From: Haliclona indistincta | Taxonomy: Eukaryota > Porifera > Demospongiae > Haplosclerida > Chalinidae | Direction: 5' to 3' | Length of the DNA stretch: 64,000 bases | Assembly (NCBI GenBank): GCA_964017065.1 | Contig: OZ024785.1 | Span: forward strand, 806,001 to 870,000 | Part shown: positions 11,561 to 22,929 of the stretch, one piece after another | Layout: the number at the start of each line of letters is the position of its first letter | Position numbering within the stretch: the stretch's first letter is position 1 | Made by a program: the position numbers and the translations under genes | The notes under the pieces: model-generated | The model's database searches: none | What the model was told of the DNA's origin: nothing | The model's input: the letters and a program-made list of their open reading frames with translations, nothing else

Positions 11561-12510
11561 AGGACTTTTTACCAGTGATTGTGGACATATTAAGGAAACA
11601 ATTGCAGTTGAGTTTGCTTTTGTTGCAATTAGTGTGAGGTTTGGCCAATAATTTTAATATAATTACTGGACTAAAGACACGGGCAATGAAGGAGTGGGTA
11701 GTGGGGTGGGGGAGAATTATGGATGGAGGAAGAGGAGAAGGAGTTGGTAATTAAAGAGGGCAAGAATTGGGAGAAAAGGGAGGGGCTTGGGGCATAGAGT
11801 GATGAGGGAGGCAGAGAGAGTGGGGGGAGAGGAGAGGTGGATGAGCAAATGAGGGGCGAGGCTGACAAGAGAGAGTGGGACGGGAGAGGAAAGGAGGTTT
11901 TGGGGAAGGCGGCATTTGGATAAAAAAGAGGGAGTGGAAAGGGTTTAAAGGAACGGCTGAGAGGACACAGGCAGAGAAAGACAGGAAGAAGAAAGTGGGA
12001 GAATATTAGAGATAGTAGAAATAGGAAGGGAAGGCTCGTGCTTACATGGAGAAGTTGGGCAGGAGGGAGGAAGAGGACAGGAAAGGGAGGTAAGCTGGGT
12101 ATAATATCTTGTATAAGCAGGGTTCGCTCTAGGATGATAGCAGTTGACAGAGAAATAAACCGGTAGCATAAAAATATCATTGCAGAACAGACAGACCAGC
12201 TGACAGAATGCTAGCATGCATAAATAGGCAGATGAGTATAGAGGTGGCATGATCACATGATACAATACAAGAACTTGTAATAAAAATAATGTCTGTCTGA
12301 CAACATGTCTCTGACTGACAGGTCACGACACTGGGAAGACAAAAGAGAGAGTTCAGATTCAATAGAGGAGATTGAAGATTCTATAGAACAAGTCTTAGAT
12401 TTAACAGAGGAAAGAGCAACAAGTGAAGACAAAAGGGAAACTGGAAGCAACAGACTCAGAGACGCTAACACACTTACAATGGCTCCAGCAGCTGTAGGCT
12501 TCACCGCAGA

Positions 12511-12792
12511 TCATAAGACCGGACTCTTTGGAGGAGTCACACACACACACTTCACTATGTCAGCAGAGGAGGGCCCAGGGTTGGATTCGATGTCACCACA
12601 AAGTAGGAGGAGGTAGAAGAGAGAAAGCAAGGGCGACCTCGAAAGGCAAGAATGGCAATGACGGTGGACCAGCTGCAAGCGGTAGCAGGAGAGAGCCGCC
12701 ACAGGGAGGAGCCTAAAATGAGCACAAGAAAGAGGAGGACACTCATACGGAGTAAAAAGGACAGAAATGGTGGAAAATCTGAGAGATAACAA
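12511..12792 (-). CDS. LINE ORF1 N-terminus with 2A-like recoding motif, copy A
   Basis: The minus-strand frame starts MLSLRFSTISVLFTPYE, runs into a hydrophobic stretch (LLSLFYLLLLC) and then GDIESNPGP at 12,571-12,594. It matches the D-x-E-x-N-P-G-P core of 2A peptides, which cause ribosome skipping between G and P. 2A-like sequences at the N-terminus of non-LTR ORFs are known from sea urchins and other invertebrates, and some act as alternative signal sequences. The frame ends soon after in this copy. The equivalent in block B is at 55,837-56,160. Confidence 0.75.
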   Translation of the reverse strand: MLSLRFSTISVLFTPYECPPLSCAHFRLLPVAALSCYRLQLVHRHCHSCLSRSPLLSLFYLLLLCGDIESNPGPSSADIVKCVCVTPPKSPVL

Positions 12793-12884
12793 TGAGGATG
12801 CCCAGTTGGAGAAGAAACGTACGGAGGAAGTACTTAGTACCTTCCATATTTAGTGACGTCATCGAGTCAAACAGGAAATGTGCA

Positions 12885-14190
12885 GTAAATATCAGGACAT
12901 GCCTCACTGAGACAGACAGGCCTACAGTAGAGATAGTGTGATACTAGTAAATATCAGGACATGCCTCACTGAGACAGACAGACCTACAGTAGAGATAGTG
13001 TGATACTAGTAAATATCAGGACATGCCTCACTGAGACAGACAGGACTACAGTAGAGATAGTGTGATACTAGTAAATATCAGGACATGCCACACTGAGACA
13101 GACAGGCCTACAGTAGAGATAGTGTGATACTAGTAAATATCAGGACATGCCTCACTGAGACAGACAGGCCTACAGTAGAGATAGTGTGATACTAGTAAAT
13201 ATCAGGACATGCCTCACTGAGACAGACAGACCTACAGTAGAGATAGTGTGATACTAGTAAATATCAGGACATGCCTCACTGAGACAGACAGGACTACAGT
13301 AGAGATAGTGTGATACTAGTAAATATCAGGACATGCCTCACTGAGACAGACAGACCTACAGTAGAGATAGTGTGATACTAGTAAATATCAGGACATGCCT
13401 CACTGAGACAGACAGGCCTACAGTAGAGATAGTGTGATACTAGTAAATATCAGGACATGGCTCACTGAGACAGACAGGACTACAGTAGAGATAGTGTGAT
13501 ACTAGTAAATATCAGGACATGCCTCACTGAGACAGACAGGCCTACAGTAGAGATAGTGTGATACTAGTAAATATCAGGACATGGCTCACTGAGACAGACA
13601 GGACTACAGTAGAGATAGTGTGATACTAGTAAATATCAGGACATGCCTCACTGAGACAGACAGACCTACAGTAGAGATAGTGTGATACTAGTAAATATCA
13701 GGACATGCCTCACTGAGACAGACAGACCTACAGTAGAGATAGTGTGATACTAGTAAATATCAGGACATGGCTCACTGAGACAGACAGGACTACAGTAGAG
13801 ATAGTGTGATACTAGTAAATATCAGGACATGGCTCACTGAGACAGACAGACCTACAGTAGAGATAGTGTGATACTAGTAAATATCAGGACATGCCACACT
13901 GAGACAGACAGGCCTACAGTAGAGATAGTGTGATACTAGTAAATATCAGGACATGCCTCACTGAGACAGACAGGCCTACAGTAGAGATAGTGTGATACTA
14001 GTAAATATCAGGACATGGCTCACTGAGACAGACAGGACTACAGTAGAGATAGTGTGATACTAGTAAATATCAGTACATGCCTCACTGAGACAGACAGGCC
14101 TACAGTAGAGATAGTGTGATACTAGTAAATATCAGGACATGCCTCACTGAGACAGACAGGCCTACAGTAGAGATAGTGTGATACCAGTAA
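12885..14190. repeat. 62-bp minisatellite, about 21 copies
   Basis: Tandem units of 62 bp containing CTCACTGAGACAGACAGG and AGAGATAGTGTGATACTAG, with variation mainly at two sites. 62 is not a multiple of three and stops occur, so the array is not coding. Block B has a single unit at the same place (about 56,253-56,315), so the array expanded in block A only. It lies between the RhoGEF exons and the LINE 5' end. Confidence 0.95.
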
Positions 14191-16190
14191 CTCACTAGCT
14201 GACCCTTCCTGGCAGTCAACATGAGCAGAGTCCTGCGCTAGGGTTTCCATTTCATGCTTCCTGCTGACAAGGTTACCTCTCACCACAGCTAGCAGCTCTT
14301 GAACAGAAGAAGTCACCTCGTGGTGCTGCAAGTGAAGAGAGGAAGATAGCAAGAGCATCTGCTGTAGAGCTTCTTCGTCCTTTTGCAGCTTGTCCACTAT
14401 GCATTGTAGCGTCGTCGCTCAAACAATGAACTGCAGTGATTGAAAATAGAATAAAATTGAATAGAGACACAAGCATCTGACTAGACCTTGGCTCTGTGTG
14501 ATGGTAACAGGAAGGTCACTTCACATGATGATGACTGTGATCGGCTGAACTCAGTTTATATTTCTGGACAGCAAGACATACGTGTGTCAGTAAACAGGTT
14601 AAGAAGCACTAGCTCACATCAATGAGTTTCTCTTGATCCACTTTTCCTGTGAGTTGAGGCACACACCACATCATCAGAGAACAACATTAGTGCTCCTTCC
14701 TTACCACACTACACAGTAATGACACTGTACACACACACACACATAGACCAGCCCCTCACCACAATCTCTGTGATGGTGTCATGTCGTACTAACACACTGT
14801 CAGGCACTGAAGACAGTTAACACAAAACTAGTTAGCACCTATAAGAGCATTACATCGTGTAAATTATAATGTTTTATTGATGTCTAAACATTTAAGCTCA
14901 ATACACATTTTCAAGCTAATTCAGCAATATTGCATACCTCAGCAAGTCCATCCTATCATAATCAGCAGCTCTTGTTGTTGGTTGAACAAGCTGGACTGGC
15001 GCTCAGCTTCATTAACACATTCTGCTAGTGCTGTCAGCTCTTCCAGTGCATCTGCAAGATGGGCGTGGTCCGGATGGCCTTGGTCTGTGTGATTTAGTAT
15101 AACCTTGATAAACAGCATATAACGAGGAATACGCTGAACTGGTTGAGGTCGTTGAATGACAACCTCCCTCTGCAGACTCTTGCCTGTTGCTATAGTAATC
15201 ATTCTAAGATATAGTAGTTTTAAGTTGGTGTAGTGGTACTGTATTTCCCACACACTATGTACATAAGCATCTACTGTGTCAAGCTATTAATCTCCATAGC
15301 AACTCACTTATAAAGCTTTTGCAAGAGCTAGACTGGTGTCTTGGCAAGAGCTGCCTTGGCTCGTAAGAAATGTTGAATAAAGTTGCTGTAGGCATCGATG
15401 AGTGACTTCTGAGTGAACTGTGGAGAGAGAGTAAAGTGGGAAAACAAGATGCTTACAGTACTGATGGACAGATCACGTTAGTTAGTATTATCATGTTAGT
15501 ATCTCAAACACATTGGATCACCTGATCAGTCATCCAGTACACAGTGACCTGATCATAAAGACAATGAATGAAAGCATCAATGTCTACAACACGGCTCACA
15601 GGATGATATTGACAGCAACATGTGACAGTCACTTTGAGTGTATTAGTCATTGGAATAGAGGATGGATGGACATCACTCAGTCATGAACAGCTACAGTAGA
15701 GTAAAGGAAAATAGTTTATAAACCCAAGATATAACTTACTGTGTGTAATATGAAGCATTGATGAGTATGGTGGATCACTTGTACTAGTCACTCAAGAGGA
15801 GAAATACTAGCTGAGTAGGACACACCCACCTACACACCAGTTGAGTAGGACACACCCACCTACACACCAGCTGAGTAGGACACACCCACCTACACACCAG
15901 TTGAGTAGGACACACCCACCTGCACACTAGGTGGACACACCCACCTACACACATATGTATCAATAGCTATCTCAACCAACAGCAACTCACTTCTGTGTAA
16001 AGATCTGTATGATCTAGATGATAATACGTACAGCAACCTACAGCACATCAATGACTAGTAGCCAGCTATAGTAGTTATACTGTGACTTATATGTACTTTG
16101 ACAAGTCTTCTCTTTGTCGTTCAACTTCATACATTATCTGATTCTCAACAGCGGATTCACGGATCATCACCATGCACCGTGAGCCAAGCA
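14185..16190 (-). pseudogene. RhoGEF (DH-domain) gene, copy A, disabled
   Basis: Exons in minus order: possible first exon 16,190-16,100 (MVMIRESAVENQIMYEVERQ), about 15,650-15,560 (CCCQYHPVSRVVDIDA), about 15,420-15,310 (FTQKSLIDAYSNFIQHFL), about 15,230-14,945 (PVQRIPRYMLFIKVILNHTD, the DH-domain hallmark), about 14,810-14,780 (VRHDTITEIVV) and 14,400-14,190 (coiled-coil, DKLQKDEEALQQMLLLSSSL). DH domains catalyse GDP/GTP exchange on Rho GTPases. Relative to block B, this copy has a 1-bp deletion near 15,341 that brings a TAG in after ALAKTPV. It also has a 7-bp deletion near 15,143 just before PVQRIPRY. Both break the DH frame. It does keep the full-length HTDQGHPDHAHL loop that block B has lost. 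Confidence 0.75.
15795..15935. repeat. 30-bp minisatellite, about 4 copies
   Basis: Tandem units of about 30 bp containing GAGTAGGACACACCCACC and TACACACCAG. The homologous array in block B (58,765-58,990) has about eight units. It lies in an intron or the 5' region of the RhoGEF gene. Confidence 0.85.
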
Positions 16191-16507
16191 ACAATTGTAC
16201 ACGAGGCCGAGGCCCGGCAAGATCTTCAAGTGAGCTCTAATAAGAATTTGGCGCGAAACTGTAAAAAAGTGACGCGTTTGTACAGGAGTGTCTTCATTGA
16301 TGCATCACATCAGTGAGAGGACAAGTGGTGAATAACTTTCTATCTTCACAGTTGTCACTGGTACTTTATACTAGAGTTTTACAGGAGTATAATAGTCCAA
16401 TGAAAGAAACCACACTATCTATTAGTTGCATAATAAACACTACTGTAACAGTAACTAAAGTATACTTTTATACATGTAGTCAAGTCAAGCACTCAGTAGT
16501 CCACACA

Positions 16508-16833
16508 TCAGTTGATATTCACTTGTTGATAAGCCTCATTGTGTTTGAGTGGTATTGTCCCTCCATAAGCTACATTCTCTTTGAGTGGTATTGTCCCTCC
16601 ATAAGCTACATTCTCTTGAGTAGTGATGGAGTGTTCCTTGATGACATTAGGTGTGTCATAGATCACTGTAGCTAGCTCAGTGACTTGTTCTTTATCATGG
16701 TCAGTAGTTGCTGTAGCATGTGATGATGGTCTCCTTCTCCTCATAACACACCACACAATGATACTAGTGATAATAGCTGTACTGATCACTGATACTATCA
16801 ATACACTAACAAGGGCCGCAGATACTGTAATCA
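16508..16833 (-). CDS. Receptor transmembrane and tyrosine-tail exon (probable last exon of gene E)
   Basis: A 326-bp exon with a phase-1 acceptor at 16,833 and stop at 16,508. It encodes a membrane segment (VSVLIVSVISTAIITSIIVW), a basic stop-transfer (CVMRRRRPSS) and a tail with four tyrosines in VIYDTPN, two NVAYGGTIPLK repeats and NEAYQQVNIN. It has exactly the length of the last exon of gene D and differs from it by only a few residues. No ectodomain exon lies directly upstream. The nearest compatible donor on this strand is gene E's exon at 30,663, whose phase-1 end would join in frame. SH2-type docking on the tyrosines is plausible; none is a strict ITIM. Confidence 0.75.
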
Positions 16834-17129
16834 CTGTAGTGAAAAAGAAAAACAGTTTACCTTAATGTCACTATTAATTGCGCAGACTTAATTTAGCGAA
16901 TTTGACAATGACAGATTTAGCGTGTACTAATTTTAGCGTTTTCACAAATTCTTGAATAACAAGAAGAAAATGGGTCCTCAGGAGGTAAAACTGTAGTTCC
17001 ATCCAGAAGGCCTATAATTCCAGCTTTTTTCCACCCTTTTGCTATGATGGACATTTCCCAGACATTACTCCAAGAGTTCTTGCTGATTTAGAAAGTACTA
17101 GCGAATCCGACACAGACGAAGAAGTAGAA
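16834..17129. other. TE-derived sequence with interrupted acidic-tail ORF
   Basis: The end of this stretch reads in frame on the plus strand as CYDGHFPDITPRVLAD, then LESTSESDTDEEVE up to the P-like element. After the element the frame resumes as EMDDDQ and stop (19,305 onward). This looks like the C-terminal acidic tail of another, older mobile-element ORF into which the P-like element inserted. The part before 17,030 has no recognisable coding content. Confidence 0.5.
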
Positions 17130-19296
17130 CATAGATAATAACCATAAGAGGATTGGGCACTAGGCACATTCTAGCACGTTAACGCGGGCACTCCGTGTTT
17201 AGTCAGTTTTTAACCTGGAATCTACTTTATTACGTATGAATGACATAAAGGGTTAATTTCGCGAGTCAAGCATGGCGCGGTGCTCAGGAACTTTCGTGAA
17301 GGCGTTACCGAAGCTTGGATTATCAGGTTTTTCACTGTATATTCCTGATGATTATAAACAATCGTTTTTCTTTAGGAATTAAAGAAATTGTGCGGGCAGC
17401 AGTGCAGGAAGTTATAACGGATGGAGGGTTTGAAAAAGATGCGATCACAATGGCAGAAAAATTTCTCGAATGGTCGGCCGAGTCAGAAAATCAGGTAGCT
17501 TTTGGCCACTTTGCAGAAGATTTAATCTCGCAGCTAGAAAACTGTTTCAAACCTCATGAATGTTTCAGACGTAGCAGGGAGATAATGTGGGAAGCTTTTT
17601 TTAAAGTGCGCTCAACACAAGCTTTTCGGACAAAGTGGTTTAAATTTCTGACAGAAAGTATTCAAGTGTCTTCATCTCCAATATTTTACCAGTTTGTGGT
17701 AGATCGTGTATTTGATGTGCTAATCAAACGCAACAGCCAGCTGAATGTGCAAGAAGAAAGGGATTTTGATGCATCGCTGACTTTCGAAGAAAAAAACGCT
17801 CTTCGCTATACAGCAGGGTATGTTATTAAAGCATTATTAAGGAAATTAAAGAGGTCTGCTGATCCTTTGAAGAAGGAAATGATTACTTGTTTGTCCGAGT
17901 TAAACAACAATAAAGATGTAAGTAAAGATGAATCCGAGGACTGGACATCACTTGTTGACAGGGGTGGATTGACACACGTTGACGATATGACATATGGTGT
18001 GTTTGTCTCAATGGAATTGGTAGTTAAAATCTTTTTTGAAAAACACCCATCTCAGCTCGTACGTATGAAACAGGAGTTGGTGAAGAAAATAACAGAAAAC
18101 GAGGATGTCTTATTTTATTGGGCATTACTGTCAGCTGAATGGGAAGAAGAAGAGAGCAAGGCAATTTTAGTTTTGATCACTGAACATTACATTACAATGC
18201 GAGGCTTTTCCTTCGCATCTGGATGGATTGAAAAGTACAAACAGGCACACAAGAAGAGCTTGCAAAAGTCAAAAGGACTCAGAAAGCAACTCTTACCAAC
18301 AACTAGTAGTCAACATCATGATGACGTAGAGCTTGACTAGTATTTTTAAAATCATTTATTATTTTAATTTTCATGAAAATTATAGTAGAATTACAACATT
18401 TCTCTATGAGAACGCTTGCGTGTACGTCTTGGAAAGCGGTTCTATGTCATCGCAAGAGATCATAATGACGAATAATGACAGTTCACATGACGAATAATCA
18501 ATAATGACAGTTCACATGACGAATACTCATCTTCCCTATAGAAAAACATACATGATCCGAGTAAGACTTTCGATAAATTTGTTTACCTCTTTTATCTTTG
18601 AATACACCTTTGTGCGATTGTGCGAGATAACTGAATCGCTCACTTCTGTTACCAGTACAGATCTTGCTAGCATCTAACTGACGCAAAAGCTGAAGCACGT
18701 CATCAACACAGGTAAAGCACGTCATCAACACAGGCTGATGCACACTCCTTCGAAGAATGTACAGCGCTCAAGATAAATAGATCTATAGATGAAATAAAAT
18801 GAACACATTGCCTGATATTCTAGCTATATTTCATACACACAATGATAGGATACCAATACCATGCCTTTAAAACTTGATATTCAGCTTAAACAACAAAATA
18901 CAAGAACCAAACTATACCTACGCAACAATAAAAACCACATTCTTCTAGAAAATTGTTTCAGTGAGTCAATACGTTGTTGCAAAAAAGAGTTACAGTCTGG
19001 AAAAGTCAGTGACCTCAGGTAAGCTAGCATAAAAGTATTCAAATCAGCAAACAGCCGTGACTTATCGCTTTTAACAATCGCTCACCATCGTCTACAACTT
19101 CTGGTCCACAGTTTCTCTAGTTCCTAGCTTTCTCCACTGACTCCAAAGATAGATATCAGCCGAAAAGAGACGGTATATCCTCCGAACAACCGTGACCTCT
19201 GAAGGTGCGAAGGTGCGAAATTCTTAAACACGGACGGGCCGCGACTAAATGTATTGCAGCATGCAGTTTCCTATCCTCTTATGGTTATTATCTATG
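17130..19296 (+). mobile_element. P-like DNA transposon with 8-bp target duplication
   Basis: AAGTAGAA occurs directly on both sides (17,122-17,129 and 19,297-19,304). The ends are inverted repeats of about 27 bp starting CATAGATAATAACC and ending the shared block with ATAAGAGGAT. This resembles the start and spacing of the Drosophila P-element terminus, and P elements also make 8-bp duplications. One spliced gene is inside. The 950 bp after the gene (18,341-19,296) show no other gene. Confidence 0.75.
17272..18340 (+). CDS. P-like transposon protein, C-terminal transposase-type region
   Basis: Two exons: 17,272-17,326 (MARCSGTFVKALPKLGLS) and 17,376-18,340, with a 49-bp GT-AG intron. Splicing gives an uninterrupted 339-residue protein, a better model than the unspliced start at 17,315, which runs through the intron. 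The motif LRYTAGYVIKALLRKL recalls the AGYV(I/V)RKL motif near the end of P/THAP9-type transposases. The rest is mostly helical, with GGLTHVDDMTYGVFVSMEL. No DDE/RNase H-like core or THAP domain is visible, so it is probably a truncated or accessory protein. Family assignment rests on this motif plus the element's ends. Confidence 0.6.
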
Positions 19297-20789
19297 AAGT
19301 AGAAGAAATGGACGACGATCAGTAATGATATTCATTATATTAATCATTATCAACAAATTATTGCGTGTAAGGGAGGGCGGGGTAATTTCGCCCACGGGGT
19401 AATTCCGCTCATTCCAAGTTCAAGCAGCTGATGCCTGCAAACAAGCAAGCGAACGGCAGCAGCAAAGTGCTGAATAAATAGGTACACTATATAGCTATAC
19501 TGAACTGCTGAAGCAAGCGCATGAGCTTGCTTTCTTTTGATAAAAAATTAATATCTATTCATCACGGTAGACGAAAAACTACAAATAAACTTCCTAAAAC
19601 TTACTTAGCTCAATCATGCTTTATACTCATAGCCTCGTGTAAGCATAGAATGGATTATTAACAGTCAATTATACTATTAAAACAGTTTGGGATGCTCAGA
19701 CACTCCAGATCTCTGACTGCAAGCGGCTTTGGAGCGCACTCACGAGGAAGGAATTTTTAAGAGGTGTGGCTTGCTGAAATGACGACAGGAAATGAATGTT
19801 TTGAAAAGTATGCTGAGCGAGGAGGAAGAATGGCTCTGTGACTTCTGTCAGCGACATGATTGCTCCTCACAACAACTGGAACTCGGTTTTCTATGACTCA
19901 TCACTTATTCATCCATGTTTATTCAGCATTCTGATTTCATGTTCATATTCCACGAATAATTGACTGCTGACTCACATGATTGCGCACGAATACTTTCAGA
20001 GATTATTGGGAAATAGTATAGAACCTTTCTTTCACGGCTAGAAACCGTTTCCCCTAGCAATTCCTCTTCACAATACACAGCCAAGCGCTACAGTCCGTAT
20101 CGGCTCCTAATACAGGCCCCTATCATATCCGTTCAGTATAGTCTGTATCGTGATTCTCAACAAATGGTCTGTTTCGAGCCGTAGTTTCGGAAATGAAACG
20201 GGCATGTTACAGATGTGTATCGAATGCGTAAATGTACGGCGCGTATCATTATGTAGGTTCGCTCCGTATCGGACCAGTTTCACGTACGTATCGTGTACTT
20301 TCTTCAGCCTGATACTTGATAAAGCATAATGTGTATAAAAAATACTAAAATAAAATGTCTGTTTGCTGCATATCTCCACTATGTGACAATCTTGAACTTG
20401 CTAGGCAATAACACACCACTGAGATTCTCAGTTCTAAACAGGATTTCTGTTGCCCTTGCTGTCTACAAGTCCTTTCTTGGCACTGCATGAACTAAAGACA
20501 ATTTTATAGCAAGATAAAAAGCACTCATCTCAGCTCCACATGAAAGTCTTCTCAGCTACAAACAGACACTCGCTTGCTTCCAGCAAGTCTTCTACTACAG
20601 AAATGAAATGAGGATAGATATAGAGCACTCACTTCCATCCAGTGTGTTTTTTCAACTGACTCAGAATGAGAGAACAAAATGAGGAGAGATAATAATATGG
20701 AGCGCTCAATTAAGTCAAGTATGTGTGTCTTTCCAATTGACTTGAACAATAATATATACTACAGAAACAAGATGAGTACAGATCAGATA

Positions 20790-21523
20790 ACACTTACTTG
20801 TTACAGAAACAAAAGAACGGATGGGTACAGATAACACCTGTGCCTAGCATGTCTGACTTGCTACAGAAACAAAGAACGGATAACAATTGTGTCCAGCATG
20901 TCTGACTCGCTACAGAAACAAAGAACGGATGAGTACAGATAACACTTACTTGTGTCCAGCATGTCTGACTCGCTACAGAAACAAAGAACGGATGAGTACA
21001 GATAACACTTGCTTGTGTCTGGCATGTCTGACTCGCTACAGAAACAAAGAACGGATGAGTACAGATAACACTTGCTTGTGTCCAGCATGTCTGACTCGCT
21101 ACAGAAACAAAATAACGGATGAGTACAGATAACACTTACTTGTGTCCAGCATGTCTGACTTGCTACAGAAACAAAGAACGGATGAGCACAGATAACACTT
21201 ACTTGTGTCCAGCATGTCTGACTCGCTACAGAAACAAAAGAACGGATGAGTACTGATAACACTTGCTTGTGTCTAGCATGTCTGACTCGCTACAGAAACA
21301 AAAGAACGGGTGAGTACTGATAACACTTGCTTGTGTCTAGCATGTCTGACTCGCTACAGAAACAAAGAACGGATGAGTACAGATAACACTTACTTGTGTC
21401 CAGCATGTCTGACTCGCTACAGAAACAAAGAACGGATGAGTACAGATAACACTTGCTTGTGTCTGGCATGTCTGACTCGCTACAGAAACAAAAGAACGGA
21501 TGAGTACAGATAACACTCCAGCA
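20790..21523. repeat. 63-bp minisatellite, about 11-12 copies
   Basis: Tandem units of 63 bp containing CCAGCATGTCTGACTCGCTA and AACGGATGAGTACAGATAAC. Because 63 is divisible by three and the unit lacks stops in some frames, both strands show long open frames, including a Cys-rich plus frame (CLCPACLTRYRNKERM). Openness on both strands points to a by-product of the repeat rather than a gene. Confidence 0.92.
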
Positions 21524-22040
21524 TGTCTTCTCGCCGACTTAAATAATAAAGCCTTTGAAATGGTGGGTATCATACTTAAAAAGAATTCATTCCCATAAAA
21601 TTATGTGAACTATAATACTGTTAGCACACTGGTAGCAAAACTAATACAACAAGAGTTCAATGGAACCCATACCCTGTGCGCTATGCAAATGTGCAGAAAT
21701 TGATGTGACTGCTACATACCCCTAGTGACTTCGGTGTGAACTATTATATTAGAGAACACCTACCAGCACACATTTAATTGAACGTGTTCGCTCAGTCTCA
21801 TGATGATTTAATCGGCGATGTTGCTAATAGGAATACATGGCCTTAGCACGTGACAGGAGACTTTCTCGACTTCGCAGGTGTCTTTCAAAGAGTAAATATT
21901 CAACAACCAAGAGCTATTCCATGACTATCTTCTAGCAGTAAGGCAGTAAACAGCCGCGTTTTTGTACACACACAAAATACATACATACATACATACATAC
22001 ATACGGACGAAGCCAAACACTTAACCCTCCGGCGCCTACG

Positions 22041-22088
22041 TGCCCAGGGTAATAACAAATGTGACCGGATTTGTTATTACCCTGGGCA
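22041..22088. repeat. Perfect 20-bp inverted repeat (hairpin)
   Basis: TGCCCAGGGTAATAACAAAT at 22,041-22,060 is followed after 8 bp by its exact reverse complement at 22,069-22,088. CATA/TATG microsatellites flank it on both sides (about 21,978-22,004 and 22,144-22,162). A partly similar sequence lies near 23,800-23,870. It may be the terminus or centre of a small hairpin-type transposon. Confidence 0.8.
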
Positions 22089-22301
22089 ATAATCGCGACG
22101 GTGTGCGGGGACTGGAGCGTCGTGCATTTTCTCAGTAATGTTAATATGTATGTATGTATGTATATTTAGATCGATGTCACGCTTAGGAATGCTAATCTGG
22201 GTTACGGTGAGGGCTCATACTACGTATTATACTGTGTGGTCACGGGATCGCTGGAGCCAGTTGCGTATGAGATAAGAAATTAACGGTGGGCGACTGAGAC
22301 C

Positions 22302-22411
22302 ATGGCGGATCAGATTCCAGAGTCTACTCCTGACAGAGCCAAGTGGCTAGCTCGGCTCAGGAAGAGAAGACAGAGAGCAGTGCTTGAGTCTAATGCCACA
22401 AAAGAAGCAAG
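22302..22411 (+). CDS. Predicted first exon of a basic coiled-coil protein (mobile-element type)
   Basis: It opens MADQIPESTPDRAKWLARLR, continues KRRQRAVLESNATKEAR and ends at a GTACGC donor. The highly basic, helical composition resembles the N-terminal RRQR-type region of multicopy proteins linked to invertebrate transposons. No downstream exon could be joined with confidence. Continuing without splicing the frame soon stops. Confidence 0.35.
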
Positions 22412-22929
22412 GTACGCCATCATCAGTACTAACAATGCACGGAACAGGCATTGACTCTTAGGTCGTCTGACACGAGTCCACGAGGCCGAAAACAGGAAGC
22501 TAGCTCGCTGTATCTGTACCTGCCGACCGTCTGCTGTCGAGCCCCACCCAAAAAATTTTAGGTGGTCAATAATAACTACTTAATAAACTCCGCGCGAGGC
22601 ATTCATGCGTATTCGTATCTCCTAGTAAAAATTAATAATTATGTTATTAGAATAATCATGCTTGTGTCTTGTCTATTCAAGCAAACGCTGAGTGGCAATA
22701 ACACATGAACTTCATGCATGGACAACAGACACAGACTTAGCTATACATGAATCATAAAATTATAGGAGCATTATGATAATTGTACCATAGGCCGAAATCC
22801 ATGTATGAGCATGTACAAAAAGAGAACGTTCATGAAGGAAATGGTGAATAGTCTAATTCATCTCTAGAGCACATAAAATCAAGATTCGTATCTGTATCAC
22901 AACTAAAATACTAATAACGAGAAGGATGA

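Larger units (their letters stand above)
8287..11673 (+). mobile_element. 3.4-kb terminal-inverted-repeat DNA transposon
   Basis: The ends are imperfect inverted repeats of roughly 110 bp (8287-8396 and about 11,560-11,673) that begin TAGTCCAGTAAT and share ATTGCAACAAAA and AAAAAGTCCTAAG. The flanks allow either TA or AAG as target duplication, which I cannot settle. Block B lacks the element, so it inserted after the block duplicated. It carries one degenerate plus-strand gene, itself interrupted by a THAP-type element. Confidence 0.75.
7615..12850 (-). mobile_element. LINE with 2A-like ORF1 and endonuclease, copy A, split by a DNA transposon
   Basis: 5' to 3' on the minus strand: an ORF with a 2A-like motif (12,571-12,594), a Ser/Pro-rich region, then endonuclease remnants such as VESWLVPEISNDEINIPNY near 7,900-7,960. 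That motif is typical of the exonuclease-endonuclease-phosphatase domain of non-LTR elements. No reverse transcriptase follows, so the copy is truncated at its 3' side. A 3.4-kb TIR element (8287-11,673) splits it. The unsplit relative is 55,010-56,220. Confidence 0.7.
3660..16833 (-). repeat. Segmental duplication block A (kinesin - RhoGEF - receptor tail)
   Basis: This interval is colinear and in the same orientation as 47,815-60,205. Matching parts include the E2F-like upstream segment (about 5,100-5,300), a plus-strand LINE fragment, the 5,880-7,610 region, the 2A-bearing LINE, the RhoGEF exons, a 30-bp minisatellite and a receptor tail exon. Block A alone carries the 3.4-kb TIR transposon and the large 62-bp minisatellite, and it lacks the kinesin stalk found in block B. 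Confidence 0.85.

Noticed and set aside
11671..12265. Pro/Ser/Leu-rich minus-strand ORFs as a novel mucin
   Set aside because: They lie in the purine-rich linker region of the LINE, with shifted frames between the two blocks; better explained as LINE remnants.
20794..21573. Zinc-finger-like Cys-rich protein encoded by the 63-bp repeats
   Set aside because: Open frames exist on both strands because the period is divisible by three; no splice or start context supports either.
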